64,000 nt of DNA from VRUE01 sp963824215 (GTDB lineage Bacteria > Actinomycetota > Thermoleophilia > Solirubrobacterales > 70-9): positions 310,001-374,000 of the forward strand of contig CAWGOE010000004.1 in assembly GCA_963824215.1 (NCBI GenBank), read 5' to 3'. The notes under the pieces were generated by a model. The model was not told the origin of the DNA, did not search any database, and saw only the letters and a program-made list of their open reading frames with translations. Positions 15,641 to 24,268 of the stretch are shown one piece after another (positions within the stretch are counted from its first letter, which is position 1; each line of letters starts with the position of its first letter). Position numbers and translations under genes: made by a program.

Positions 15641-16354
15641 ATGAGCGCCGCTCGCCCGATCCTTCTGGTCATCCAGCACGTGGCCTGGGAGACGCCGCAC
15701 CGGATCCTCGATGCATGCGCGGGGCTGGAGGTTCAGACCGTGGAACCGCTGAACGGCGACCCGCTGCCCGATCACACCGAGGTCTCAGGCGCGCTTGTGA
15801 TGGGCGGCCCGATGAACGTCGACGAAGTCGAGCGCTATCCGGGGCTGGCGGTGGAGCGCGAGTGGTTGGCCGAGGCGGTTGGGAGGCAGGTGCCGATCCT
15901 TGGCATCTGCCTGGGCGCACAGCTCCTGGCGCGAGCGCTGGGTGCAGAGGTGAGGGTGGGGGAGGCGCCCGAGGTCGGATTCGCGCCGGTCGAGATCCAC
16001 GATCCGACGGACCCGATCGTCGGCGCCCTCGCGCCAGCGACGACGGTGCTCCACTGGCACGGAGACGTCTTCGACCTACCGGACGGCGCCGTCCCCCTCG
16101 CCTCCTCGGCAATGACGAAGCAGCAAGCCTTTCGCTACGGCAACGCCTGGGGGCTGCTCTTCCATGACGAGGCCGACCTGGCCTTGGTCGACAAATGGCT
16201 AGCCGAGCCGGGCATGCGCGATGAAGCAGTGGCGGCACTGGGTACAGATGCCCCAGCCATGCTGCGGCATCAAGCCCGCGAAGTCGGGTCCGATCTGACC
16301 ACCCGGTCGGCAAGAGGCTTCCAAGCCTTCGCCGACCTCCTCACGCTAGATTGA
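15641..16354 (+). CDS. Class I glutamine amidotransferase-like protein
   Basis: A 237-residue stand-alone class I GATase domain. The nucleophile elbow GICLGAQ (Cys near residue 90) is intact, followed by HWHGD and the LLFHDEAD segment that holds the catalytic His-Glu pair in this family. Close relatives include GMP synthase-like amidotransferases that hydrolyse gamma-glutamyl groups. No partner synthetase is adjacent. The start follows TAGCCT by 7 nt. tRNA-His begins 9 nt after the stop. Confidence 0.85.
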   Translation: MSAARPILLVIQHVAWETPHRILDACAGLEVQTVEPLNGDPLPDHTEVSGALVMGGPMNVDEVERYPGLAVEREWLAEAVGRQVPILGICLGAQLLARALGAEVRVGEAPEVGFAPVEIHDPTDPIVGALAPATTVLHWHGDVFDLPDGAVPLASSAMTKQQAFRYGNAWGLLFHDEADLALVDKWLAEPGMRDEAVAALGTDAPAMLRHQAREVGSDLTTRSARGFQAFADLLTLD

Positions 16355-16363
16355 AGCGGCGTG

Positions 16364-16436
16364 GTGGCTGTAGCTCAGCTGGTAGAGCTCCTGGTTGTGG
16401 TCCAGGCGGTCGCCGGTTCGAATCCGGTCAGCCACC
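16364..16436 (+). tRNA. tRNA-His (GUG anticodon)
   Basis: The acceptor strands GTGGCTG (16364-16370) and CAGCCAC (16429-16435) pair. The extra G at 16363 can pair with C73 at 16436, the tRNA-His identity element. The anticodon stem CCTGG/CCAGG encloses loop TTGTGGT with anticodon GTG. CCA is not encoded. Confidence 0.95.
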
Positions 16437-16529
16437 CTCGTCGGAAGTGCCTGCAATCGAATTCGGATCATTTCGGTTTGGCATCGCCGATCCGAGTACT
16501 CGTGGGCGATCAGGTCGCGGAGGCGGATC

Positions 16530-16619
16530 CCGCCCTACTACGAGGGCCACGCCTACCGGGCCGGCTCGCGGATCCGGGTGACGATCGCCGCGCCGAACGG
16601 CACCCAGCCGATCTGCGGG
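16530..16619 (+). pseudogene. Remnant of a CocE/NonD-type hydrolase C terminus
   Basis: Thirty codons read PPYYEGHAYRAGSRIRVTIA then APNGTQPI, which looks like the C-terminal jelly-roll of X-Pro dipeptidyl-peptidase/CocE-family hydrolases. No start, catalytic domain or continuous frame accompanies it. It lies within the 272-bp gap between tRNA-His and the next gene; nothing else is recognised in that gap. A remnant left by deletion or insertion beside the tRNA is likely. Confidence 0.45.
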
Positions 16620-16708
16620 GCAGCCCTGTCGCGCCTACCAGGCCTCGCCAACCTGCCAGCAGTGCCCTGAGCACGACGGCGGTATCGGCTGCGGCATCTT
16701 GCTAGGGG

Positions 16709-17050
16709 CTACCGTTGTTCGGGCGGCTTTTCCGGACCTTCTTCTCCCTCTGGCGACGGGGATTCGTCGGAGCCTCCGGGCGGAACCTCGTTACTTACAT
16801 CTTCATCGGGGATAGGGATAGAGGGTTCCGTTTCCGATTCAGGAGGCACCGATTCCTGCGACGACTCGGATCGGGAATTTCGGGACTCCGTGGGTTGGTC
16901 GTGATACGTCATAGACGGCAATACCGCCTGTTCGAAGACTTTGACCCGAGGAGCGGATTCGTCATCTGATTCGACAAGGAACGCGGCTACAGCAACAGCG
17001 ACAAACACGATGGCGCAGGAGACCAAGAGAGCAATGCTGCTTTTACGCAC
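16709..17050 (-). CDS. Small single-pass membrane protein with acidic Pro/Ser/Glu tail
   Basis: A 113-residue protein. An N-terminal membrane segment (SIALLVSCAIVFVAVAVAAFLV) is followed by a low-complexity external tail rich in Glu, Ser, Pro and Asp, including the repeats SESSQESVPPESETEP and EGEEGPEKPPEQ. The start overlaps the end of the upstream MopE-like gene by 8 nt, so they are probably cotranscribed. No function is recognised. Base composition is lower in GC than the flanking core genes. Confidence 0.65.
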   Translation of the reverse strand: MRKSSIALLVSCAIVFVAVAVAAFLVESDDESAPRVKVFEQAVLPSMTYHDQPTESRNSRSESSQESVPPESETEPSIPIPDEDVSNEVPPGGSDESPSPEGEEGPEKPPEQR

Positions 17051-18644
17051 AAGCTCTCAAGGCTCCGCTGGGGCTGATACAGCGTTCCCGGTCTTTGCGT
17101 GGCTTACCGGGTGGGAAGCGAAAGATCTTCACTTTGCCTATCCAGCCCGCTTTGGTCACTCGGACTTGGACTTCTGCGCCTATCTCAACCTGGAAGCCGT
17201 GCGCGATCACTATTTTCCCGCCTGCCCTTCGAATCCTTATCGGTCCCTTCGACCGGAACGGACAACCACCGCGACACCTCATTTCAACCCGAGAGTCCCG
17301 CAAGACAGACATCACAAAGACTTCGCGAATTTGGATATGGGGATCATCTCCGCCATACGCAAATGAGCCCATCTGAATATTCGGCCGCAAGTAGCGGTAG
17401 GGCGTCTTTTTCCCGTCGCAGTTCTCATCTATTCGATTGCCTCGGATCTCCCTGGCGCCGGGATGGATCTTGGTGTTGCCGTCGCTGCAGTCGCGACCGA
17501 GGGGTTCCGCGAGGTGCCCGTCCCCATCGTGGTCTGCTGCCTTGAGGCCATCACAGTCCTCGTCCGTGTCGTTATTTTGTACCTCCAGTGCGCCGGGATG
17601 CACTGCAGGGGATTCGTCGTTGCAGTCGGCAGGCCGTGCAAACCCATCGTCATCCACATCCGGGTCTTCGCTGAACGTGATCTGTAACTGCAGTGGGCCG
17701 TTGGCGGCAGCGACATCCGAGAACCCAGAGTCGAGGTAGCCACCCACCTGGATCAGGTAGTTCGCAGGGATGAGGCGGAGCGGTTGTCCGGCTGGGGCCA
17801 CAGACGGCAGTTGCGACGCACCGGATTCCCCTTTCACTGCGTCGTCATTGCACGCCATGGGGGTCGTCGAACCTTCGCGATAGATGGCGACGACGGTGTC
17901 GAATCCAGAGACTGCGATAACAGCATCACCAACACTGGGGGGCGAATAGCGGAACCACACCGTCTTGCCGTACAGGCTTTTCCCGCAGGCGGGGCTCTCT
18001 CCTGGCTCCCTCGTTGCACCGGTGTTGGTCGAAGCGACCGGCCCTCCCGCTGAGACCGGTTGTGCGTTCGCCCGATCGTCATTGGCTGGCGGTACTGAGA
18101 CCCTCAGGGAAATTTTGCCGGTCGCCACCCCACAGGTGCCAGGAGGAACGGGGGTGCAGGCACCGATCTGGACGCTGTATTCCCGTCCGGTCACCGTTTC
18201 AAAGAACATCTCCGAATCGACGTTGTAGTGAAGTTCTTCGCGGGTTTCATCGAAGGGCTGAAGGTCGTCGTTGCAGCCAACTAGTTGCGAAGTGCCAAAC
18301 TCATAAATTGCGAGGACCGTGTCCACGTCGGATCCGCGCGTGGAGACCGTGACCGGCCCGCCAGTTCCCTGGAAGCTCCACCACAAGGTGTTCTTAACGG
18401 GTACTCCGCTCGTGCCCTCGCTACCGCTGGGTTCGCAGCCAAACCCATTCGGATCGTTCGCCGTAAGACGCTCGTTCGGCTCAACCGTTGCATCGCTGTT
18501 ACTGGTGGTGTCGAGAAAACCGATCTGCAAAGGCAAACGGTCGGCGTAATGATCGTTTGCCGGCGCCGCCTGGCTATGAGCCGGAAGAAAGAGCGCAGAT
18601 ATCGCGCACACGCTGCCTAATACCAAGCCCCGCCGGATCAGCAT
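17043..18644 (-). CDS. Secreted MopE-like protein with calcium-type DxDxDG repeats
   Basis: A roughly 533-residue exported protein (signal peptide to about residue 27). Two tandem beta-sandwich domains of the PPC type follow (about 35-190, NTLWWSFQG...VLAIYEFG; and 192-325, KTVWFRYSPPS...VVAIYREG). Two MopE-type metal-binding motifs come next (about 335-425), each a DxDxDG run followed by DCxD, PGA and a closing DCDG or NCDG. The C-terminal domain is basic. The ATG at 18644 was preferred to an in-frame TTG three codons earlier. The family is found on surfaces and is linked to metal binding. Lower GC than neighbours suggests acquisition. Confidence 0.8.
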   Translation of the reverse strand: MLIRRGLVLGSVCAISALFLPAHSQAAPANDHYADRLPLQIGFLDTTSNSDATVEPNERLTANDPNGFGCEPSGSEGTSGVPVKNTLWWSFQGTGGPVTVSTRGSDVDTVLAIYEFGTSQLVGCNDDLQPFDETREELHYNVDSEMFFETVTGREYSVQIGACTPVPPGTCGVATGKISLRVSVPPANDDRANAQPVSAGGPVASTNTGATREPGESPACGKSLYGKTVWFRYSPPSVGDAVIAVSGFDTVVAIYREGSTTPMACNDDAVKGESGASQLPSVAPAGQPLRLIPANYLIQVGGYLDSGFSDVAAANGPLQLQITFSEDPDVDDDGFARPADCNDESPAVHPGALEVQNNDTDEDCDGLKAADHDGDGHLAEPLGRDCSDGNTKIHPGAREIRGNRIDENCDGKKTPYRYLRPNIQMGSFAYGGDDPHIQIREVFVMSVLRDSRVEMRCRGGCPFRSKGPIRIRRAGGKIVIAHGFQVEIGAEVQVRVTKAGWIGKVKIFRFPPGKPRKDRERCISPSGALRACA

Positions 18645-18670
18645 TCGAATCAAAGTTTAGACGAAGGCCT

Positions 18671-19447
18671 CTAACCATTTTGGGAACCGGAATGTAGGCG
18701 ATTCCCGCCAGTCGCTTGAACCCCTGCGATCTCATATCCGTGATCCTTCAGGGCAAACTCGGCTGCGCGCAGACGTCTGCTCAGGCGATTTACACGCTGA
18801 CGGGCTCGGTCCAGCAGTTCTTGATCCCCCCGAGCGTCGAGGGCTGCTGCCGCAAACCTTCGGTATGCGCGCGAAACGTCTTCGCTGCGCCTTGCGATAG
18901 CCATCGTGGCGCTCTTCTCCTTGCTTGGAGCATGAATTGCGCGTATTGCATCTGCACCTTGAGAAAAAGACTGCGCGAGCGCGCGCGCTGCCTCCCCTTG
19001 CGCCTGGCTCGATCCGGCCTTTTCCAAGCGTTGGTAGGCGCTGTGTCGTTCCCGCTCAATCCTGACCAGGACGACGGTGAGCTGCCTCGCATACACACGC
19101 GACTCACGAGGCTGATCCCGCTCAGTGATCGAGGAGATCAAGCTTCCTACATACCAGCCGGCGAGCAGCGAAGCCGTGATGGACAGAAGCGCCGCTGCGC
19201 TGAGAAGGACCCTGTTTGGCCGAAACTTGGACGGGAGCGACACAGCGACAGCCGCGGCCGCGGTAATGGCGCCGGCGAAGATACTGATGCCTGCCACGCC
19301 TTTGAGGGTCCACACGAACATCGCTGCGGTATCTGCGTCCTCGGCGAGGCCGACGAAATAGATGCAAAGGCCGCCGATCACCTCAAGGAAGGTCGTTAGG
19401 GCGGTTAGTAGCGCCGGCCCAAGGCTCTTTAGCCATTTCCATCCCAT
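18671..19447 (-). CDS. Membrane protein with extracytoplasmic coiled coil
   Basis: From the ATG at 19447 the protein has 258 residues: about four membrane helices in the first 125 residues (ALLTALTTFLEVIGGLCIYFVG, GVAGISIFAGAITAAAAVAV, LLSAAALLSITASLLAGWYVG) and then a long helical, Arg/Glu/Ala-rich coiled coil to residue about 235. Earlier in-frame ATGs at 19483 and 19537 exist. The latter would overlap the divergent VOC gene, and the first 30 residues are basic and uninformative. No family is recognised. Confidence 0.6.
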   Translation of the reverse strand: MGWKWLKSLGPALLTALTTFLEVIGGLCIYFVGLAEDADTAAMFVWTLKGVAGISIFAGAITAAAAVAVSLPSKFRPNRVLLSAAALLSITASLLAGWYVGSLISSITERDQPRESRVYARQLTVVLVRIERERHSAYQRLEKAGSSQAQGEAARALAQSFSQGADAIRAIHAPSKEKSATMAIARRSEDVSRAYRRFAAAALDARGDQELLDRARQRVNRLSRRLRAAEFALKDHGYEIAGVQATGGNRLHSGSQNG

Positions 19448-19526
19448 GCCGCCGACGCCTTCTCCTCGTCGAATTTGAAGCATTGCAGACGGACCCGTTC
19501 GCTTACGCCCGGTACCCTTTCGCCGG

Positions 19527-19925
19527 ATGGACTTCAAGCTCGAGTTGATTCCGGTTCCCGTCTCCGATGTCGATCGGGCGAAGGCTTTCTATGCGGAGAA
19601 GGCCGGATTCAACGTCGATAACGACGTGACGGTCAAAGAGGGTCTGCGGTTCGTCCAGTTGACCCCGCCTGGTTCCGGCTGCTCGATCTCGATGGGGGAA
19701 GGCCTGACCGAGATGGAGCCCGGCTCGCTCAAGGGTCTCCAGCTTGTGGTGGACGACATCGAGGCCGCCCGGGAGGAGCTAGTCGGGCGCGGCCTCGAGG
19801 TCTCCGACATCCAGGACTTCCCCTGGGGCCGGTTCGTCTTCTTCAGCGACCCCGACGGAAATGGGTGGGCGGTCCAGCAGATCCCCGACTACGGCGAGGG
19901 CCGCACTCAACCGGAGGGGCTCTAG
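19527..19925 (+). CDS. VOC family (glyoxalase/bleomycin resistance-like) protein
   Basis: A 132-residue single-chain VOC protein with paired beta-alpha-beta-beta-beta modules (LIPVPVSDVDRAKAFYAEKAGF; LQLVVDDIEAAREELVGRG) and a typical C-terminal FFSDPDGNGWAVQQ. Members bind a divalent metal and act as lyases, dioxygenases or binding proteins; the specific substrate cannot be inferred. TACCCT lies 8 nt upstream of the ATG. It converges on the methyltransferase gene. Confidence 0.85.
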   Translation: MDFKLELIPVPVSDVDRAKAFYAEKAGFNVDNDVTVKEGLRFVQLTPPGSGCSISMGEGLTEMEPGSLKGLQLVVDDIEAAREELVGRGLEVSDIQDFPWGRFVFFSDPDGNGWAVQQIPDYGEGRTQPEGL

Positions 19926-19928
19926 GAA

Positions 19929-19942
19929 GTCCCGGCCGGGAC
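19929..19942. terminator. 14-bp perfect palindrome between convergent genes
   Basis: GTCCCGGCCGGGAC lies between the VOC stop (19925) and the convergent methyltransferase stop (19963). It is a GC-rich palindrome without a T-tract, in the position expected for a bidirectional terminator. Confidence 0.4.
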
Positions 19943-19962
19943 GCGTGGGTGAATTCCGGCGC

Positions 19963-20802
19963 TCACGACCGCTTTCGCCCGACCGCGAGCAAGAACTCCA
20001 TTTCGAAGCGGGCGTCGCCGCTTCCGCCGAGGTTCTGCTCCTCGTAATAGCTGTCAAGCGCCTGCTCGAACTCCTCCTCGCGCTCGTTGCGGCGCGCATT
20101 CGCCTGTGCTGCGATCGTCGGCCCGTAGCGCTGCTTGAAGTGCGCCGCGAAGTCGGCGGGTCGCTCGAAGGCGGTCACCTCGAGCACGTCCCGCTCCAGC
20201 GTCTCCAGCTCGACCCGGTCGCCGAGCAGCTCGCGCAGGTGATCCTCGCCGCCCCAGAGCGGCGGCGGCTGTGCGCCCGGCGGCGGCGCTGGGGCGAACG
20301 GCCCAATCGTGCGGAAGAGGCCGCCGATCATTCCCTCAGGCGTCCAGCTCAGCAACCCGATCGTCCCGCCGGGCCGGCAGACTCGCACGAGCTCGTCGGC
20401 GGCAGCCTGGTGGTGGGGCGCGAACATCACCCCGATCGAGGAGATGACGGCGTCGAAGCTCGCGTCCTCGAACGGCAGGTCCTCGGCGTCGGCCTCGGCC
20501 CACTCGAGCTCCACCCCCTCGGCGTCAGCGCGGGCGCGGCCGGCCTCGAACAGCTCCGGCGTCAGGTCGCTGGCGACGACCGTCGCCCCGGTGGCGGCCG
20601 CCGGGATCGCCGCGTTGCCGGTGCCGGCGGCGACGTCGAGGACGCGCATCCCGGCCCCGATCTCGCAAGCCTCGACCAGGCGCGGACCGAGTGGCAAGAG
20701 GAAGGTCTCGACCATCGAGGGGTAGTCGCCGGAAGCCCACATCGACCGGTGTTTGGCCTTCAGCTCGCTGTTCGCATCCTTCGTCTCGGCAGCGTCGTTC
20801 AC
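19963..20802 (-). CDS. Class I SAM-dependent methyltransferase
   Basis: A 279-residue methyltransferase. SAM-binding motif I is MRVLDVAAGTGNAAIPAA (about residues 52-69), acidic motif II is VVASDLTPELFEAG, and motif III-like DLPFEDASFDAVISSIGVMF is followed by LRPGG-like VCRPGGTIGLLSW. This is the UbiE/Methyltransf_11-25 type acting on a small molecule of unknown identity. It is divergent from an HxlR regulator gene, which may control it. Confidence 0.85.
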   Translation of the reverse strand: MNDAAETKDANSELKAKHRSMWASGDYPSMVETFLLPLGPRLVEACEIGAGMRVLDVAAGTGNAAIPAAATGATVVASDLTPELFEAGRARADAEGVELEWAEADAEDLPFEDASFDAVISSIGVMFAPHHQAAADELVRVCRPGGTIGLLSWTPEGMIGGLFRTIGPFAPAPPPGAQPPPLWGGEDHLRELLGDRVELETLERDVLEVTAFERPADFAAHFKQRYGPTIAAQANARRNEREEEFEQALDSYYEEQNLGGSGDARFEMEFLLAVGRKRS

Positions 20803-20905
20803 TTGGATCTCCTTTTCGCGTGTGTGCAGGAGATGGTCTACGCCTAGTCGGCGAAGGTTTCAACTTCAAGATCTGCAGTTGGGCACGTACACTCGAACGA
20901 GGGTC

Positions 20906-21610
20906 ATGCCAGAGAGCTACGGACAGTTCTGCCCGGTCGCGCAGGGAGCAGAGGTGCTGACCGAGCGCTGGACGCTGCTCGTCGTCCGCGAGCTGCTGAT
21001 GGGGAGTACGCGCTTCAACGAGATCCAGCGTGGGGTCCCGCGCATGTCGTCGTCCCTACTCAGCAAGCGCCTGCGGGAGCTGGAGCGCTCAGGGCTACTC
21101 ACCAGACGCCCGCTGGTTGGCGAGCGCGGTCACGAGTACCGCCTGACTCCGGCCGGCGAGGCGCTCGGGCCCCTCGTCATCTCGCTCGGGACCTGGAGCA
21201 GGGACCACCTGAAGCGGGAGATCACCGCCGAGGAGGCCGACCCGGCGCTGCTGATGTGGGACATGGGGCGGAGCCTTCGCCTCGACCGGCTGCCGGCGGA
21301 CCGCGTCGTCACCTTCTTTCGCTACCGCGACGTCGAGGACAGCAAGCGAGCCTGGTGGCTGGTGGCGCAGGGCTCGGGCACCGACGTCTGCTTCTCGGAC
21401 CCGGGCTTCTCGATCGACCTGCAGGTCGACGCCGAGGCGCAGGCTATGGCCGAGGTCTGGGTGGGGCAGCTCGAGCTGGGCGCGGCGATGCGCTCGGGGC
21501 GGGTGCGGATCACCGGGCCGGAGGACCTGGTGCGCAGCGTCCCGAACTGGCTGGGACTGAGCACGTTTGCTTACCCGGACCCGGCGGCCGAGTTCGCTGA
21601 GCGAAGCTGA
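20906..21610 (+). CDS. HxlR family transcriptional regulator
   Basis: The 234-residue protein has an N-terminal HxlR winged helix (residues about 8-95: CPVAQGAEVLTERWTLLVVRELL, RFNEIQRGVPRMSSSLLSKRLRELERSGL). A C-terminal domain (about 115-225) resembles the SCP2/ligand-binding extension of long HxlR proteins. The Cys near residue 9 matches the redox-sensing Cys of HypR/YodB-type members. TACACT lies 12 nt before the ATG. It is divergent from the methyltransferase gene by 103 nt. Confidence 0.85.
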   Translation: MPESYGQFCPVAQGAEVLTERWTLLVVRELLMGSTRFNEIQRGVPRMSSSLLSKRLRELERSGLLTRRPLVGERGHEYRLTPAGEALGPLVISLGTWSRDHLKREITAEEADPALLMWDMGRSLRLDRLPADRVVTFFRYRDVEDSKRAWWLVAQGSGTDVCFSDPGFSIDLQVDAEAQAMAEVWVGQLELGAAMRSGRVRITGPEDLVRSVPNWLGLSTFAYPDPAAEFAERS

Positions 21611-21681
21611 GCTTGGGCGCCAGAGGGCTCGAAAATCACCCGCGAGGCAGTGGACCCTATAGACAGTGCCAGGGCGGAGAT

Positions 21682-23376
21682 TCATACCTGCGTAGAACTA
21701 GTCTCGGCACGAGCGGCGAGGTCAAGCTCCTTGAGGTACTGGTGGACGAAGGCGATCGCCATGCTGCCCTCGCCGACCGCGGCGGCCACGCGCTTGACCG
21801 GCCCGAGGCGGACGTCGCCGCAGGCGAAGATGCCGGGGACGCTCGTCTCCAAGAGGTAGGGGTCGCGGTCGAGCGCCCAACGGTCCGCCGCGCGCATCTC
21901 GGAACCGGTGAGCACATAGCCCTTGTGGTCGAGGGCTATCTCTGGCGGCAGCCATTCCGTTTCCGCGTTTGCGCCGATGAAGAGGAACAGCCCGCCCGAC
22001 TCGATCTGGGCCGTCTCTTCCGTGGCGGAGTTGCGAATGTCGATTGCCTCAAGCGAGTTGACGCCGTGCACGGCCGTTACCTCGGTTTTGAACATCACCT
22101 CTATGTTCGAGCGGGTGGCGAGCTGGTCGATCAGGTAGCGCGACATGCTCTTCTCAAGGCTGTCGCCCCGGTAGAGGATGGTCACGCTTTTCGCGTGGGT
22201 GGAGAAGAACAGGGCGGCCTGGCCGGCTGAGTTGCCGGCGCCGACGATGTGGACGTCAAGGCCGTGCGTGTTCGAGGCTTCGCTGCGCGCCGCACCGTAG
22301 GAGATGCCCTTGCCGGCCAAGCGGTCGAAACCCTCGATTGGCAGCTGCCGCCAGGTGACCCCGCAGGCGAGGATGATCGTCCGCGCGCGCAGGACGTCGC
22401 CGGCGTCGAGGTGCAGCTCACGGTTCTCGGCGTCTATCCGCGTGATCGAGCGGGTGACGAGGATCTCGGCGCCGAGCCGTCGCGCCTGCCGCAGCGCCCG
22501 GCTCGCCAGCTCGTCCCCCGAGACGCCCGAGGGGAAGCCGAGGTAGTTCTCGATCCGCGAGGAGGTACCAGCCTGGCCGCCGGGTGCCTCACGCTCGACC
22601 ACGATCGTGTGCAGGCCCTCCGAGGCCCCGTATACCGCGGCGGCCAGCCCCGCCGGGCCGGCGCCGACGATCACCGCGTCGTACTCCGCGGCGCTGGGCT
22701 CGGTGTTGACGCCAAGCAGCTCGGCCACCCTGCGCAGTTGGGGCTTGACCGCAGTCTTGCCGTCGATGACCCGTATCGCCGGCCAGTCCTCTTCAGCCGG
22801 GAGGGAGCCGCCCCACTGATCCGCCGCGTCGGCGGTGTCGGGCGTTAGCCACCTGAAAGTGATCTGGTTGCGGTCGAGGAAGCGGCGTAGCTCCGAGCAG
22901 GACGCATCCCAGCGGTGCCCGACGACGATCGCGCGGGGCGGGGGCGGTTCGGCGGCGAGCGCCTCCAAGCCGTGCGAGCCACCCATCCTGTGCGCCGCGA
23001 GCCTGCCGATTTCCTTGGCGACGTCCGGCACCACGGAAGCGACCGCGTGGTAGTCCTGGGGCTCGATTCGCATCACCCGCGATTGCTCTGCCGCACGGAA
23101 GCCCACCGGGAACACGGTCCCGAGCACGATCGGCACCTCGCCGAAGATGTCCCCGGGGAGCCGCTCGCCGATCACGCGCTCGACCCCATCGACGGTCTTG
23201 GTTGCCTCGATCCGACCCTCGAGCACGGCGAAGATCGCCCGCTCGTCCTCCTCATGCGCCGCGTACTCGCCTGGCACGAGGCTGATGTCTGCCGCGGCGC
23301 GGGAGAGGCGCTCGCGCTCATCTGTGGTGAGAGCGGCAAAGACGGCAATCGCGCCGATTTCCTCGGCATTCACCAT
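21682..23376 (-). CDS. cNMP-binding / thioredoxin reductase-like flavoprotein
   Basis: A 564-residue fusion. Residues about 10-130 are a cyclic nucleotide-binding beta roll (LVPGEYAAHEEDE, GDIFGE). About 145-225 is a glutaredoxin-like or linker domain (RWDASCSELRRFLDRN). About 232-550 is a TrxR-type FAD/NAD(P)H module (VIVGAGPAGLAAAVYGASEG, GGQAGTSSRIENYLGFP, VHIVGAGNSAGQAA, GIFACGDVR). The redox CxxC of true thioredoxin reductases is absent at the expected place between ITR...ACGVTWRQL and the NAD domain. It may therefore be a regulated oxidase or NADPH-driven reductase rather than a thioredoxin reductase. Confidence 0.85.
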   Translation of the reverse strand: MVNAEEIGAIAVFAALTTDERERLSRAAADISLVPGEYAAHEEDERAIFAVLEGRIEATKTVDGVERVIGERLPGDIFGEVPIVLGTVFPVGFRAAEQSRVMRIEPQDYHAVASVVPDVAKEIGRLAAHRMGGSHGLEALAAEPPPPRAIVVGHRWDASCSELRRFLDRNQITFRWLTPDTADAADQWGGSLPAEEDWPAIRVIDGKTAVKPQLRRVAELLGVNTEPSAAEYDAVIVGAGPAGLAAAVYGASEGLHTIVVEREAPGGQAGTSSRIENYLGFPSGVSGDELASRALRQARRLGAEILVTRSITRIDAENRELHLDAGDVLRARTIILACGVTWRQLPIEGFDRLAGKGISYGAARSEASNTHGLDVHIVGAGNSAGQAALFFSTHAKSVTILYRGDSLEKSMSRYLIDQLATRSNIEVMFKTEVTAVHGVNSLEAIDIRNSATEETAQIESGGLFLFIGANAETEWLPPEIALDHKGYVLTGSEMRAADRWALDRDPYLLETSVPGIFACGDVRLGPVKRVAAAVGEGSMAIAFVHQYLKELDLAARAETSSTQV

Positions 23377-23459
23377 GTTTGGCAGCTCATCGCCGTGGAG
23401 CGTTCGGTCATGCGGAGGCCAGGGTACTCGGCCATCGCCTGAGAGGATCCGCTCTCTGA

Positions 23460-24203
23460 ATGCCCGAAGTTATCGTCCTCCTCCTTGCCGCCTCGGCCAC
23501 TGCGTTTGCCACCGGGCTCGGTGCGATTCCGGTCTTTCTCTTCGGGCGGGGCACCGAGCGGGCGACGCCGTTCCTGCTCGGGTTTGCCGCGGGAGTCATG
23601 GGGGTCGCCGCGATTGCTGGCCTACTCATACCGGCCTCAGAAGAAGGCTCGGTCGTCGTGGTAATCGCCGGGCTCATAGTCGGCGTTGCATTCCTCGTCG
23701 TGGTCAGAAGGCGCTTCCATCCCGATGCCGGCTTCATGGGCCGCAGCGGTCCCGGGACGCGAACCTCGGCCCTCGTTTTCCTCGTCCTCTTCGTCCACAG
23801 CCTTCCTGAGGGGCTCGCGATCGGGACCGCCTTTGCCTCCGACCGGGCCGGTCTGAGCCTGTTCGTGATCCTCGCGATCGGGATCCAGAACATCCCCGAG
23901 GGGACCAGCGTCGCGATCCCGATGCAGGAGGCCGGCTTCGGCCGTGCCCGCCAGTTCTGGGCGGCGGTGGCGACCAGCGCGCCGCAGCCGGTCGGTGCCT
24001 TGATCGCCTTCCTGGCCGTGGAGGAGGTGAGTGGCCTGCTGCCGTTCTCCTTCGCCTTCGCCGCCGGGGCGATGCTGGCGCTGATCGTGATCGAGATGTT
24101 GCCGAAGGCCTATGCGAGGTGGGCTGGGTGGATCGCGCCGAGTGCGGGGGTTGCCATCGGCGCAGCCTTAATGCTGAGCCTGAGCTTCCTGCTCGGCGTT
24201 TGA
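23460..24203 (+). CDS. ZIP family metal transporter
   Basis: A 247-residue transporter with eight predicted helices. The metal-site helices carry HSLPEG (about residue 117) and QNIPEG (about 143), the two characteristic ZIP motifs; the second has Asn in place of the usual His (HNIPEG), as in some bacterial members. It likely moves Zn or a related divalent cation into the cytoplasm. The loop between helices 3 and 4 lacks a His-rich stretch. It lies 65 nt before the MgtE-like gene on the same strand. Confidence 0.85.
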   Translation: MPEVIVLLLAASATAFATGLGAIPVFLFGRGTERATPFLLGFAAGVMGVAAIAGLLIPASEEGSVVVVIAGLIVGVAFLVVVRRRFHPDAGFMGRSGPGTRTSALVFLVLFVHSLPEGLAIGTAFASDRAGLSLFVILAIGIQNIPEGTSVAIPMQEAGFGRARQFWAAVATSAPQPVGALIAFLAVEEVSGLLPFSFAFAAGAMLALIVIEMLPKAYARWAGWIAPSAGVAIGAALMLSLSFLLGV

Positions 24204-24268
24204 CCGATCGCTGCTGAGGGAACGCATCGGGATCGGTTGCCGACCGTGCGCGGCGCGAGAATGGATCG

